A DNA stretch of 64,000 bases from Pseudoips prasinana (taxonomy: Eukaryota > Arthropoda > Insecta > Lepidoptera > Nolidae), in NCBI GenBank assembly GCA_951640165.1, contig OX621259.1:2790001-2854000 (forward strand), read 5' to 3'. The translations under genes were made by a program, and so were the position numbers. Of this stretch, positions 8,293 through 17,797 are shown one piece after another. Below the pieces are notes generated by a model. That model searched no databases, had not been told where the DNA came from, and saw only the letters and a program-made list of their open reading frames with translations. Numbering within the stretch: the stretch's first letter is position 1; each line of letters opens with the position of its first letter.

Positions 8293-8856
8293 TTACATGA
8301 CACCGTCACAATGACCCCAAGGTAGCGTATTTATTTGATTCGACTGAACTTGTATTTTGTCATCAACTCTTTTCAAAATTACTTTATCAACTGCTTGTGA
8401 ATACAATATATGTTTAATGGATTTAATCATATTCATTTTACGCTTTAATTCAACATTGTTAAATAATGCTTCCTTATAGTTGGATGTATCCAAACTTTTA
8501 GTAATTGGCTTTGACACTCCTTTTGCTTTTTTAATTTGTGTATTCAGCGTTTTAATAGAGTAAAGTTTTGCTCTTAATCCAATAAATTCCATGATTATAT
8601 CACCTTCCAATTCGTCCTTAAATAAGCCAGGTACTTTTTCGTTCACTTTTGGTATGCCGTAAGGATTATTAACGTCAAAATTGCTAGTGTCAAATTCATC
8701 TATATTATCTTGCATATCTTTATAAAAATCAGGTGTCTGTATTAAGTACAGTAAGCTATCAGTGTCAGTATAACATAGTTTGGCATTATCACCATACCTA
8801 TGTCTTATAAAATTGTAATGGAAATTATATAAATGTTGTTTTGAGTATTCAAGCAC
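8293..8856 (-). CDS. Family B DNA polymerase, C-terminal part (palm motif C and thumb, 187 aa)
   Basis: Motif C is CYTDTDSLLYLI (residues 27-38), whose aspartates bind the catalytic metals of family B polymerases. Downstream sequence up to the stop (LPWGHCDGVM) completes the palm and thumb. It continues the protein encoded at 8849-11929 in a different frame. The two overlap by a few bases and the shift is caused by the AT-rich duplication at 8864-8903. The Met used here is simply the first in frame and not a real start. Confidence 0.88.
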   Translation of the reverse strand: MLEYSKQHLYNFHYNFIRHRYGDNAKLCYTDTDSLLYLIQTPDFYKDMQDNIDEFDTSNFDVNNPYGIPKVNEKVPGLFKDELEGDIIMEFIGLRAKLYSIKTLNTQIKKAKGVSKPITKSLDTSNYKEALFNNVELKRKMNMIKSIKHILYSQAVDKVILKRVDDKIQVQSNQINTLPWGHCDGVM

Positions 8857-11800
8857 AGCAAATAATATATAATATATATCGGTATAATATAATATATATC
8901 GGTCTATCTAAAATAAGCTTTTCATGATTCAGTTGCACTGCGATAAAATTCTCGTTAAAAATAGAAATACTTTTTAGATTTGGTTTCGTAATCAATTTCT
9001 CTGCTCCCAGTGACTTATTAGTTTTATTAGAGCTGTCATTCCATCTAGTAACTAATTTAACATCAACCTGTTTACGTTTGTTTTCGATTGTCTTGCCGAA
9101 TATTGAATTATTTAATAGCTTGAAGAAATCTTTTTCAAATGGTGTTGATGCTGCTTGCCGTAATTTAGTATTTAAGTCTATATATGTTTTTAAAAAGTTG
9201 TCTTGTCGAAATTGAAGTATTCTATGAATTTTTTTTAATACTAGACCATTTCTAAGACATTCCTTCAAATGAACGTAGTGTATTATATAATTATATTTGT
9301 CATACAAATTAGCAATTAATTTAGGTGTCTTTCCTCCAATAGGTATAAATTTTTCGGGAGCGAATGGCAAGTCACTATGTAAATTATGTAAATAATCTGG
9401 ATACATCATATCAACTTCTAAAATATAACCGTTGTCAGCATCGTCAGGAATATCGAACAAATTAAAATTCTCAATACTCTTCTGTTCCATAAATTTAAAA
9501 TGTGATATGGGTAACTTCTTTGTCATAGCATAACCGTAAAGATTGTTACAGTCAAGATATATTAAATATGTTGAAGGTTTGGAATCATCAAATTGAGGTA
9601 AGTAAATGTTATTGGCTTCAGCATATCGATGAGTACACTGTGCCAGCCCTCCACGGATTCCTTTTTCTAACATTTGATAAATTTCTAAATCATTAATCAG
9701 CTCTAGTTCAACGCCTGTGTAAAAAAGCATAGCATCCCAACTTAAACTAGGTGAAGTAACATAATATGCAGGATCAAGATTATAATTGTTTAAACATAAG
9801 TTCCTAAAATTTTCGAATACATCACAGAGCAAAAGTACATCACTTTTTAAATATAGATCAGTGTACTCGCCAATAGAACCAATATTAAAATATTTCCAAA
9901 CAGTTTGTGCGTGTTTATATTCATGATCTGTTATATCTTTCATTAACAAGCTGTTATAAAAACAATCTTTTGATGGTAGTTCGGTTTCATTATATTTCTG
10001 CCATGAATTAATATATTCATACGGATAAATACCTTTTCTTCTTATTAAATCGAATTGGTCCTTGTCAGAATAATGGGAGGACAAATGCACGAAATCATTG
10101 TCGGATAAACTTTTAGTCAATGTATCAATACTCGAACTAAGAAACTGAAAAGAATCTATAAATTTAATTTGTACAGGCATTCTATTGTTATCTGATTTTA
10201 TAATTTTCGTTATGGATAAATACTTTTCTTTTGTTTTGGGAATAACTTTTATTTCACCTTCGTATTGAGACAATTCCGTGATAAATATGTGGGCATCATA
10301 ACCAGATAAATTATGAAATATAACAGGTATGAATGGACATACTTTAAATGAAATATTACAATGCGAATGAGCTGCACCTCTATATTCAGATGTAATATGA
10401 TCATGATCACGGACTTTATCGTCAAATAACAACTGCTTGCATATGTGACATATAGTTGCACTACAATAATCGTTAATTTGTTCTTTAGTCATTGGTTTCA
10501 TGGGTTTTTTTGTTATTAAAATCTTATGAATTAACTGTGCGTCCTTAATATTTTTTTTGATAAATACTTGTACACAATCTATTCCTCTGTATGAAACAAA
10601 TTTATTCAAGCTCCTGTCATGGGAACAACATATATAATATGCAAAACAAGATGGTTGGTGACATTTATTTCTTACAGTACTTTTATCGGGATTTGGTTCT
10701 TTAAAATCAGATAATAAACATTCGAAATCAGCATATATAACAAAGTTAATTTTTTGCTGTCTCTCATAATGTTTGAATTTTAAAAAACTATCTCTTTCTG
10801 GTAATATCGTTATAATCTTAGAACAATTGTGTGAAGCGTATTTTGTTTCACTAGTATAAAACTGTAGACATGTTTCACATAAATACATTGCACCTTTATG
10901 ATGTGATACCTGTCTTCTGACTAGACGCTTAAGGTCTTTAATTAAACAGTAATGGGCGCTGCAGTTCTGTTCTAAATACAACAAGTTAACGTGTTTAATT
11001 CTCTTGTTATTGGTAACATATAAAGGACCAGTAACAGTATGATGCTTGTCTAATCCGTAAATATTTACACTTATTTCGGAATTATTTTTTTCAAACAACT
11101 GAATATCTTTATGTGATGGTGGAAATGACATACCCTGTGTATTAAATATTGAATTCACATTTGGGTACGAGCTAGGTCTACAGACGTTATTTTTAGCCGG
11201 AAATAACGCTGCAGCTATGCTCCACAAAAAACAGCAATTATCACTATTTTGTATGTTCAAACAGCTTTTTGTATTCTTAATTTTAGCTGGCAAGTCGATA
11301 TAAGATCCACCTCGCATGGGTGAATACTTATTAATATTAATTTCTAAATGACTTACAGACATAAATGCCCATCCAGATTTGCAATGCTCAAATTCAGTTA
11401 ATTTCGTTATATAAATCTCTTTTATATTTGAATATAACTCATCACAATCAGTATTTTTGTATATGGTTTTATATTTTGTATTAAATGACTTCAGTTGCTG
11501 CTCACCTGATACGGGTAACACAAAATAAGCAAACAACTCGAAGTTCACTTTGATACAGTCATGTTTCAATAAAGTCAATTCAATAATTTTAAAAACATCG
11601 TCTCGCTTACCATCTAAAAACGCCTCCGCTAGAAGGTATTCGTCTTCTTGAGATGGATTTAAGCGATAAGTCATTATTCTATTTTTAAACGCTGTGGCTA
11701 TAATATCAACATTCAAAAATGACGATTTAATTAAACAGTTTGATTTATGAATATTAGTTCTCTTATGATATCTGTATTCATGTACTGGGATCTCAATTTG

Positions 11801-11929
11801 GCATTTATCACAATAAATAATATTAGCGCTTGATGATGAATTAACAGGTGGTTGAACTGAAAAGAAAAAATACAGTAACTTGGAATATTTAATGAAAAAA
11901 TAGAAAAAGATATAATAGTGATTAAACAA
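8849..11929 (-). CDS. Family B DNA polymerase, protein-primed type (DNA_pol_B_2), N-terminal and central part
   Basis: This would replicate the element. Order along 1026 residues: N-terminal zinc-finger-like C-x2-C...H (40-65); a region with FLWSI (near 234) and AHYC (near 326) that could be a Cys/His papain- or OTU-like domain; an endonuclease VII-like zinc element with VRDHDH and YRGAAH (494-524) inside the exonuclease; Exo I DFE (401); Exo II FHNLSGYDAH (538-547); Exo III YTDLYLKSD (689-697); polymerase motif A YLDCNNLYGY (791-800); and motif B KLLNNSIFGK (937-946). Motif C lies in the next ORF. The first ~24 residues are probably intron-derived, because TTTTTTCTTTTCAG, a splice acceptor, ends at 11857. 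The protein runs into a frame break at about 8860-8905. Confidence 0.9.
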   Translation of the reverse strand: MFNHYYIFFYFFIKYSKLLYFFFSVQPPVNSSSSANIIYCDKCQIEIPVHEYRYHKRTNIHKSNCLIKSSFLNVDIIATAFKNRIMTYRLNPSQEDEYLLAEAFLDGKRDDVFKIIELTLLKHDCIKVNFELFAYFVLPVSGEQQLKSFNTKYKTIYKNTDCDELYSNIKEIYITKLTEFEHCKSGWAFMSVSHLEININKYSPMRGGSYIDLPAKIKNTKSCLNIQNSDNCCFLWSIAAALFPAKNNVCRPSSYPNVNSIFNTQGMSFPPSHKDIQLFEKNNSEISVNIYGLDKHHTVTGPLYVTNNKRIKHVNLLYLEQNCSAHYCLIKDLKRLVRRQVSHHKGAMYLCETCLQFYTSETKYASHNCSKIITILPERDSFLKFKHYERQQKINFVIYADFECLLSDFKEPNPDKSTVRNKCHQPSCFAYYICCSHDRSLNKFVSYRGIDCVQVFIKKNIKDAQLIHKILITKKPMKPMTKEQINDYCSATICHICKQLLFDDKVRDHDHITSEYRGAAHSHCNISFKVCPFIPVIFHNLSGYDAHIFITELSQYEGEIKVIPKTKEKYLSITKIIKSDNNRMPVQIKFIDSFQFLSSSIDTLTKSLSDNDFVHLSSHYSDKDQFDLIRRKGIYPYEYINSWQKYNETELPSKDCFYNSLLMKDITDHEYKHAQTVWKYFNIGSIGEYTDLYLKSDVLLLCDVFENFRNLCLNNYNLDPAYYVTSPSLSWDAMLFYTGVELELINDLEIYQMLEKGIRGGLAQCTHRYAEANNIYLPQFDDSKPSTYLIYLDCNNLYGYAMTKKLPISHFKFMEQKSIENFNLFDIPDDADNGYILEVDMMYPDYLHNLHSDLPFAPEKFIPIGGKTPKLIANLYDKYNYIIHYVHLKECLRNGLVLKKIHRILQFRQDNFLKTYIDLNTKLRQAASTPFEKDFFKLLNNSIFGKTIENKRKQVDVKLVTRWNDSSNKTNKSLGAEKLITKPNLKSISIFNENFIAVQLNHEKLILDRPIYIILYRYILYIICCA
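8864..8903. repeat. 20-bp AT-rich tandem duplication disrupting the polymerase frame
   Basis: Two consecutive ~20-bp units ending atatatatcggt (8864-8883 and 8884-8903) match at about 18 positions. They lie exactly where the polymerase reading frame changes between motif B and motif C. Confidence 0.8.
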
Positions 11930-12097
11930 TATTGATTATGTGTTAATTATAATGATTGTAAATAATGATTAACTATATTATAATAGAGCATAACATAGGT
12001 ATTTATTTTAAGTAAGTACAAATAAGTAACACTACATTTGGGTATACATGTACTTTTAGGTATAATATAAGTTCGTAGGACAAATAATTGATTATTA
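11930..12097. other. Short AT-rich gap upstream of the polymerase
   Basis: No supportable gene. If the acceptor at 11857 is used, this stretch is intronic. Confidence 0.35.
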
Positions 12098-12585
12098 TTA
12101 CTGATACGAATTAATAAACGTGCATGGACAGTCGTGAAACTCTTTTCTAACACTCTTAACATATTCAGTTAACCTTTTCACACTTATTTTTAATTGTTAT
12201 GACTGAGTGGCGCCACCTATTTAGCGGTGGCACTCGTTCAATGTCATCACACTTATATATCTTTAATTCTATGTAATAACTGCCTGATTTGTTTTCATCC
12301 ATTTGCCTCGAAAAACCGTTCGCCAATCTACGTGTAATATAAGAGTAGATTGGTTGAAAGCTTTTACCCGTTGTTGCCGGCAAGTTATCGTCATCAGAAT
12401 CGCTTCCGAATAAATCGTGGGCTGTCGGTCTAGTGGTTGGCTTCGTTTTCTTGCTGGATGATGGCTGGCTGGTGGACTCATGCGACGACTTGCGCTTCTT
12501 TTTCTCCGGCTTTGCCTTTACCGCCACGGTTTCCGACACCGACTCATCCTCAGACGGGAAAAGCTACTCTGCATTACACTTAGAC
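12098..12585 (-). pseudogene. Polinton conserved gene with acidic N-terminus, broken frame
   Basis: The main frame (12165-12539) encodes a Lys-rich, Ser-rich stretch, then the acidic HDLFGSDSDDD and a compact region from YSYITRRLANG to NRWRHSVITIKN. It has no ATG in frame. A splice acceptor (CTATTTTTCTTTCAG) ends at 12586, and an ATG shortly downstream is in another frame. Past 12190 a different frame carries LTEYVKSVRKEFHDCPCTFI before a stop at 12098. I recall the same order of segments in one protein in related Polintons, so two small indels, or unrecognised splicing, are likely. The function is unknown. An acidic transcription or replication factor is possible. Confidence 0.5.
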
Positions 12586-12851
12586 CTGAAAGAAAAATAG
12601 AAAGTTTTATTAACTATAAATAATAGTGACAATTTATCAATCTTCTTATCGATTATCTAGTAGCTAGCGTTCTGTTAAAGTTTAATCCCTGCATGTAAGT
12701 GTGTAATGGCTTTAAACATGATTGAGAATATCTGTAAGAGTACCTATGAAGATTTCCTCTCATTATTTTCCTTCCATTAATAGAACAACTTAACAACAGA
12801 TAAATGATTATCGTTATATTGAATTCTGAATCATTTATTTAATTCAAGTTC

Positions 12852-12905
12852 ATTATTCAATTATTCATCGTTTGATTAAAATTAAATGATGAATGATTGA
12901 ATAAT
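12852..12905. repeat. Inverted repeat, about 22-bp arms
   Basis: 12852-12873 (attattcaattattcatcg..) pairs with 12884-12905 with two mismatches and a 10-nt loop. It lies in the divergent gap, and could be a regulatory or replication structure or simply AT-rich repetition. Confidence 0.55.
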
Positions 12906-12994
12906 GATAAATCATTGAATATAAGAATGGTTACATAACATAATATGATAATATATCTTCACTACATTATATCTACTCATTAAATGTGAAATAC

Positions 12995-13075
12995 TAGCAA
13001 CACTGTACGATCTGGGTATCGAACCCAAGGCTTCATGATCAATTGTAAAGATTGCTAGCACTCGACAAAAGAGAA
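12995..13075 (-). repeat. tRNA-like SINE fragment
   Basis: The reverse complement contains GGTTCGATACC, a good RNA polymerase III box B, with a tRNA-like arm (cttgGGTTCGATACCCAGatc). No box A or complete tRNA fold was found, so it is more likely SINE debris than a tRNA gene. Confidence 0.4.
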
Positions 13076-13432
13076 TATATTAGAATACTTGAATAGGTAA
13101 TACGAATACACAGACAATAAAACAACGTCACTTACATTTTTTAAATAGCGCAGCGAAGAACTGGTGTAGGTACTTGTAATAGAAATAAACTAGGTACTGA
13201 TTAACTCGTACACGATGATGACACTAGCTCTTGAAGAAGTGTTTTGTGGTCCAACTTCAGCAGCAGGACCCTTAAATAGTGCTAAATCTACGTCACAGTA
13301 TCCCAAATATGGATAGAGGCACGTGTTGTGAAAATGCAGTGTCAGCTATCCGCATCCAGACGATTTGTGTTATGATTAATTTTACCCGACTGCGTGAAGC
13401 AAAAGACGGTAATTTGCTTATCAACTGTTATT

Positions 13433-13600
13433 TTTATACATACATACATACATAGACTCACGCCTGTCTCCCAGAGGGGTAGGCAGAGACAACGGACTTC
13501 CATTTGTCACGATCCTTGCACACCTCCCTCGCTTCCTTTACTGACATTATATTCTTCATACATGCTCGCCGGTTCAGGGTACTTTTTATAGGGTTATTTT
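13433..13600 (+). repeat. Dispersed lepidopteran-type repeat inside the Polinton
   Basis: A short (acat)n run is followed by actcacgcctgtctcccagaggggtaggcagagac. I associate this sequence with a high-copy repeat of Lepidoptera. It has no coding capacity and is a secondary insertion in the element. Confidence 0.5.
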
Positions 13601-14010
13601 TATAGAGGGTTTTTATCAAGTCAAGTCAAGATCTGTTATGTTCCATAATATTGTTTAAAGCAAAGTTGAAAGATAGTTTTCGAAGTATTATATAAAATAT
13701 GTTTAATCCGTGCAAATCTTGATAGAAGTATAGATATATCTATAAACCGTAATAGTATGTACAAATAAGAATAAAAAGCATTACTTACCATTCTATTTGT
13801 GATGTACCAATTAAATAAGCTTAAATATTACAATAATAGCAGACGAAACCGAACGTAACAATAGTATGTCGATATTGCTAAGTATATTGTTTTGATCTTC
13901 TCCTTATAAATAACCACATACATTGCAAAAAATATAATGTTTGACATACTAGCTATATACAATGACTTTGCCTGTCGATTTTTCTCAACTGCATGTATGA
14001 AAAAAATACA

Positions 14011-14199
14011 ATGAACAAACACATTGTGGTATTTATTTTATATATGATATTTTTAGTAAACAATAAGTTAATCGACACGTGTCGAGATTCAATTTCATCG
14101 TCCGATGTTTGTATAGGATATAATATATCTATAAAAACGTACGATTTTGAACTCTATAGATTAAAATTATGTGGATATATAAATAAAAAAATAAAATAA
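14011..14199 (+). CDS. Possible small secreted peptide, unknown
   Basis: A 62-residue plus-strand ORF starting MNKHIVVFILYMIFLV looks like a signal peptide, followed by about 40 residues with three Cys and a basic tail (NKKIK). An upstream in-frame ATG at 13993 adds six residues. I recognise no family. It is AT-rich and could be a chance ORF. It sits inside the Polinton, upstream of the spliced plus-strand gene, so it could be cargo or a 5' exon. Confidence 0.25.
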   Translation: MNKHIVVFILYMIFLVNNKLIDTCRDSISSSDVCIGYNISIKTYDFELYRLKLCGYINKKIK

Positions 14200-14219
14200 T
14201 ATCTATTCAAATTCTACAG

Positions 14220-14529
14220 CTGACTGAGGGCAACTGTCTTTATTGTGTAATATCGGTAAGTTTTAATATTATTCCTCAGTATTTTTTACAATTAAAAATA
14301 AAATATTACCAATACTACTATCAGGCAGTAGAATCGTTATTTAATATAGGTACCTAGGTGTCATACTTACATAAGTGAGTATTTATTTCTACATGACACT
14401 TTGTTTCAACCATAATAGTTGTTACGAGAATTGAGATAGAATAACTAAATAATTAAAAGTAAATAAAATATTAATACATTTTTTGCATTTTTCTAGGTTC
14501 TTAACAAAAGTCTAGACATAGAATTAAGT
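14220..14529 (+). promoter_or_regulatory. Likely 5' UTR and intron of the rightward Polinton gene
   Basis: A donor-like tatcg|GTAAGT occurs at 14256 and an acceptor-like ttgcatttttctAG ends at 14497, 33 bp before the ATG at 14530. These fit a 242-bp 5' UTR intron. This is inference from consensus only. Confidence 0.35.
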
Positions 14530-15071
14530 ATGTCACGCTCCCCATCCTACAGTCCTGTTTTAGATCAAATTGACCAACAATGTAACGTAAGTACCTCAGT
14601 AACCATCGATTGTAACAATTGAATTCATATTTGATGTTGTTTAATAACACAAAATCATACATAATATTTATATTTCAGAATTTGATAGAGGGCTCAGATC
14701 CAGTTCTTAATCCATTTTACTATGCTCAAGACCGAGAGGGCTGGTACGCTGAAGTAGCGGCGAATGCATGTAAAGAGAGTAGACAGCAAGAAATAGAAAA
14801 GAAAAAAATGAAGAGGAAAAAAAATATATCAAAATCTTTAAAAAATAAATCCTATATAATGCGTAAAGAGCCCGGGCATGTTCACCGAATAATAAAAATA
14901 ATTGTCCATGATGTGGATGGTCGTCGTATGGAAGAAGTAGATAGTGACCCTGATAGTGCAAGCGTGAATATACAATATTTAGTGCGAAGTGATGTTGATG
15001 AAATCATGAGTGAAACTGAGTATTTAGTTACTAAAATTGTTAAAAAATTAAGTTCAACATCATGTATTTGA
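14530..15071 (+). CDS. Spliced Polinton gene of unknown function (149 aa)
   Basis: Exon 1 (14530-14586) encodes MSRSPSYSPVLDQIDQQCN. A perfect donor GTAAGT starts at 14587, and an acceptor (atatttatatttcAG) ends at 14678. Exon 2 (14679-15071) continues in phase 0 with NLIEGSDPVLNPFYYAQD. The protein is charged, with a Lys-rich helix near residue 60, RKEPGHVHRIIKI near 90 and an acidic C-terminal part containing DVDEIMSETEYL. I recall similar proteins near the end of insect Polintons but know no function. It is the only supportable rightward gene of the element. A possible polyadenylation context (AATAAATC) follows the stop. Confidence 0.6.
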
Positions 15072-15629
15072 TATTTATAATATAATCATCCTATATAAAT
15101 AAATCAATATTAGGTACTTTGCTTTTTATTTCTCCATCATTATAATTAAAGTAAGTAGCCACTGCGCTATATATAAGGCGGCGTGATGGACAATAGTGAG
15201 GCCCATTCCATTTTCGTTGTCGTGTGGAACAGATCCCGACTGTTGCTCGACATTTCATGCGCGTGTCATTGAATTGTTGAAATAATATAATAATTTAACG
15301 ATGAAAAATTTTAAACTTTCATATTAATGTTGAAAGTTAATGATGAATGAATAGACTTAAAGTTGACTACTCCATCATTCTTTTGATTAACTGTTATTGA
15401 ATGAAGTATTGAATAGATGTAATTATTTGACGGCGATGAAAAGTAGAATGCACATATATACATATCATACAACATACATGAATGTCGAATTAAGATAAAT
15501 GTACGCATTTAAATTGAATATCTAAATTTCTCATGATATCTATAATATGTTAATAATAATATAGACATAAAGTTAACTAGTACAAAAACTTATTCTGATC
15601 ACAGAAAATATTGTCATATTTATATTCTG
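15072..15629. other. Non-coding region before the right TIR
   Basis: AT-rich, no gene supported. A TATA-like ctatatataagg occurs at about 15169-15180 in a locally GC-richer patch, but nothing downstream explains it. Confidence 0.4.
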
Positions 15630-15732
15630 AATAATAAACAGCTATTTGTTCATTCTTTGAATACTATGAATGATGGGTAAATTGGGTGTTTCTGGATCTC
15701 CTCTGATCCAGAAACCCCAATTTACACCTACT
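15630..15732 (-). repeat. Polinton right terminal inverted repeat (103 bp)
   Basis: Reverse complement of 457-559 with about three mismatches, ending ..CACCTACT. It contains the same internal hairpin (15677-15725). Confidence 0.93.
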
Positions 15733-15738
15733 CTCGCC
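15733..15738. repeat. Polinton target-site duplication, right copy
   Basis: CTCGCC, identical to 451-456. Confidence 0.93.
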
Positions 15739-16125
15739 GGCATCGCTCTTTTTTTTTGCGTCCCACAGTTGTCGAGGCTGTTACTCTGTCCGATTGCGGA
15801 TCGATTCGTATAGTCTTTGTTTATAATTGTTAGCCTAGTGTAGTGCGGGTGATTTTACTTCTTTAGTTCGTTTTCTTTGTTTGAATTAAAATTATTTGTC
15901 TGTTAATATTTTTGTGATTATTGGTGTCGTAAGTTGTATTAAAATTTGTTTTAAAAAAGCTACTTCTGGTCTTATTCCTTAGATCTGTAATATGTTTCTA
16001 TTTAAGAATATGTTTATTGTTTGTGAATATTTGTATATTTGCCATAGTACAGGCTCTGCCTAGTTTGGGATCAGATGGTAGTGCCTTAGTTGTCCCAAGA
16101 TATTTATTTATTTATATCGTAATAG
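15739..16125 (+). repeat. Right flank ending like a LINE/SINE 3' end
   Basis: The stretch ends with gctctgcctagtttgggatcagatgg...gttgtcccaagatatttatttattt. The same tail occurs on SINEs at 21376 and 42405 in this window. This suggests a LINE or SINE 3' end with a (ATTT)n tail, interrupted upstream by the Polinton. Confidence 0.5.
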
Positions 16126-17094
16126 TCATCACAATGTCAAACGTACCGTATTAGCTATCACGATGTTCAAAATTACAATCATCTAAAGTCATTAGAAAAA
16201 AATATTAATATTTCCAATACAAAGAAATATTTAATTATTTCACCGGGATACTTGAGCAGTTTTCAAGAGATGTAAATTAATTATTGAACTTGATACCAGC
16301 AGTTTACTAACTTAAATTAGTTTACGTGGAGGACGAGGACTTTAGCATAATGCTAAACATTCTCTTAATAATAATTTATATAAGCAAGTCGTTATGAAAT
16401 AGAAATCATAGACATAATGTGCTACGTGATTTAATGAAGTTTTTCGAGAAAATACAGATCTGCCACTAGGAGAATAGCCAAGTCAAATCTTGAGCTTGAA
16501 TATCCCGAGTGCACACAGACCTTGGCACCTATATAGATTCTTGTGTCTGTGAAGTCGAGAACGACGCCTTATTGAATATTGGAATTGGGTCTCATATCAC
16601 ATTTATATTTTTGACGAGATATACTTTTTGTAAGGAAATTATTTCGATTAATCATTAATAAATATATAAAAAATTTGACCGATTTATCGATCAACGGATA
16701 GCTGAAACCACTGGGTAAACCCAGTGGTTTCATCAATCATGAAATGTTGCACAAATATTCTTTAAGTGACGTAGATGTGCACTAAGAAATGATATTTGAA
16801 TATTCAACCCGGGGTGAAAAGGGGTTGCAAAGTTTACATCAAACTACGTGTTGTCTTGTATTGGTCAATTTTGAGCTTGGCAATTATATTCTTAAAATGA
16901 TAAAAGAAATGGTGATCTATTAGTAAGTGAATCAAAACGGCAGCCAGCCAGTTTCCTCTTTTACAAATATGGTAATTCATAGATTTCAACCTCTTCCATG
17001 TCTGATTTCTACTTACATGCGGACGAAGTTGCGTTTTAACACTTGACGTTTTAATAACTTTGAAGATATATAATCATCAATAACTTGTTTTATA
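16126..17094. other. No recognisable gene
   Basis: AT-rich sequence. Near 16805 a short piece (ttcaacccggggtgaaaaggggttgc) resembles the Helitron repeat unit at 22075, otherwise nothing is supported. Confidence 0.5.
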
Positions 17095-17370
17095 TATAAG
17101 AGGGCGACAAACGAGCAAGTCAGTCACCTGATGGTAAGTGATCACCGCCGCCCATGGACACTCGCAACACCAAGGAGTCGCGGCCTATTGCACCAACTAT
17201 TGTTGCTCACCCTCCCTATCCTACCTCTATGAGCTCTGGTGACCTTACTCATACTCAGCAACACAACATTAAAATATTAATGTTATTATTAAGGAATGTC
17301 TTCTGTAAGGTGGAGGTACTTCCCCAGTCGGGCTGTTCTTAAAGCGAATGAACGCTGTGCCCTACCCCAA
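17095..17370 (+). repeat. Dispersed repeat, 'gagggcgacaaacgagcaagt' family
   Basis: It aligns along its length with 58925-59240, sharing gagggcgacaaacga.caagt, gatggtaagtgatcaccgc, the cttcccca-gtcgggctg segment and the final aatgaacgctgtgcccta. It has no coding capacity. The two copies in one window show a high-copy family. Confidence 0.8.
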
Positions 17371-17415
17371 TTTATAATTTCCGATTTTATCATTTGAACA
17401 TGCATAATACCAAAA

Positions 17416-17797
17416 TATGATGATGATGATGATGTCCTCCCGACCGATTTCGGCCACGGCGGCCAGTCTTAATGGAGACTAAGCCAATTGCGCAGGACAT
17501 ATTATAGTGCACAAGTGTGTGCGCAAACACAGGGGCACTTTCTATTCCATCACTCTCATGATCCGATGGGACGCCTAGCGACACGACCGGAAAGAGTTCA
17601 GGTAGAGGACCGACGGCTTTACGTGCTCTCCGAGGCACGGGGGTGTAATACCGCCAACTTCCAGACTTCGGGCTGATACTGAGAAATTTGTTTTTACGGA
17701 AAAATCCCAAAATCACTTTTTGGCCCGACCCGGGATTTGAACCCAGGACCTCATTATCTGCGGCTGAACACGCTACCGCTAGACCAACCAAAATATA
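17416..17797 (-). repeat. tRNA-derived SINE, copy A
   Basis: On the minus strand the head reads GGTCTAGCGGTAGCGTG (box A-like) and GGTTCAAATCCCGGG (box B), followed by a conserved body and a (CAT)n tail at 17416-17436. A second copy lies at 54286-54640 and a head fragment at 40935-41035. It is transcribed by RNA polymerase III and mobilised by LINE machinery in known SINEs. Confidence 0.85.

Larger units (their letters stand above)
12586..13992. promoter_or_regulatory. Divergent intergenic region between leftward and rightward Polinton genes
   Basis: No gene is supportable here. The leftward block begins below 12.6 kb and the rightward gene begins near 14.2 kb, so promoters for both should lie in this interval. 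It also holds a 22-bp inverted repeat (12852-12905), a tRNA-like fragment near 12995-13075 and a lepidopteran repeat at 13433-13600. Specific promoter elements could not be assigned. Confidence 0.4.
457..15732 (-). mobile_element. Complete Polinton/Maverick virus-like DNA transposon (15,276 bp)
   Basis: The element is bounded by 103-bp terminal inverted repeats beginning AGT and ending ACT, and flanked by an exact 6-bp duplication (CTCGCC). It encodes the diagnostic Polinton set: family B DNA polymerase, retroviral-type integrase with chromodomain, packaging ATPase and Ulp1/adenain-type cysteine protease, plus candidate capsid proteins. Most genes lie on the minus strand and run from about 12.6 kb down to 0.7 kb. 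One spliced gene near 14.5-15.1 kb lies on the plus strand. The TIRs differ from each other at only a few sites, which suggests moderately recent insertion. Several genes nevertheless carry frame breaks, so the copy is probably not autonomous. Related elements form virions in the adintovirus group. Whether this lineage does so is unknown. Confidence 0.95.

Noticed and set aside
11859..11929. First ~24 residues of the polymerase ORF as a membrane-like N-terminus
   Set aside because: They precede a strong splice acceptor and are AT-rich (FFYFFIKYSKLLYFFF), more likely translated intron.
11947..12162. 71-aa ORF upstream of the polymerase
   Set aside because: The frame is not the one carrying the LTEYVKSVRKEF segment, and the product is low complexity.
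12995..13075. A tRNA gene in the Polinton
   Set aside because: Only a box B and one arm are visible. No cloverleaf could be drawn, so it was kept as SINE debris.
14707..14961. 84-aa minus-strand ORF
   Set aside because: Antisense to exon 2 of the spliced Polinton gene, which has well-formed splice sites.
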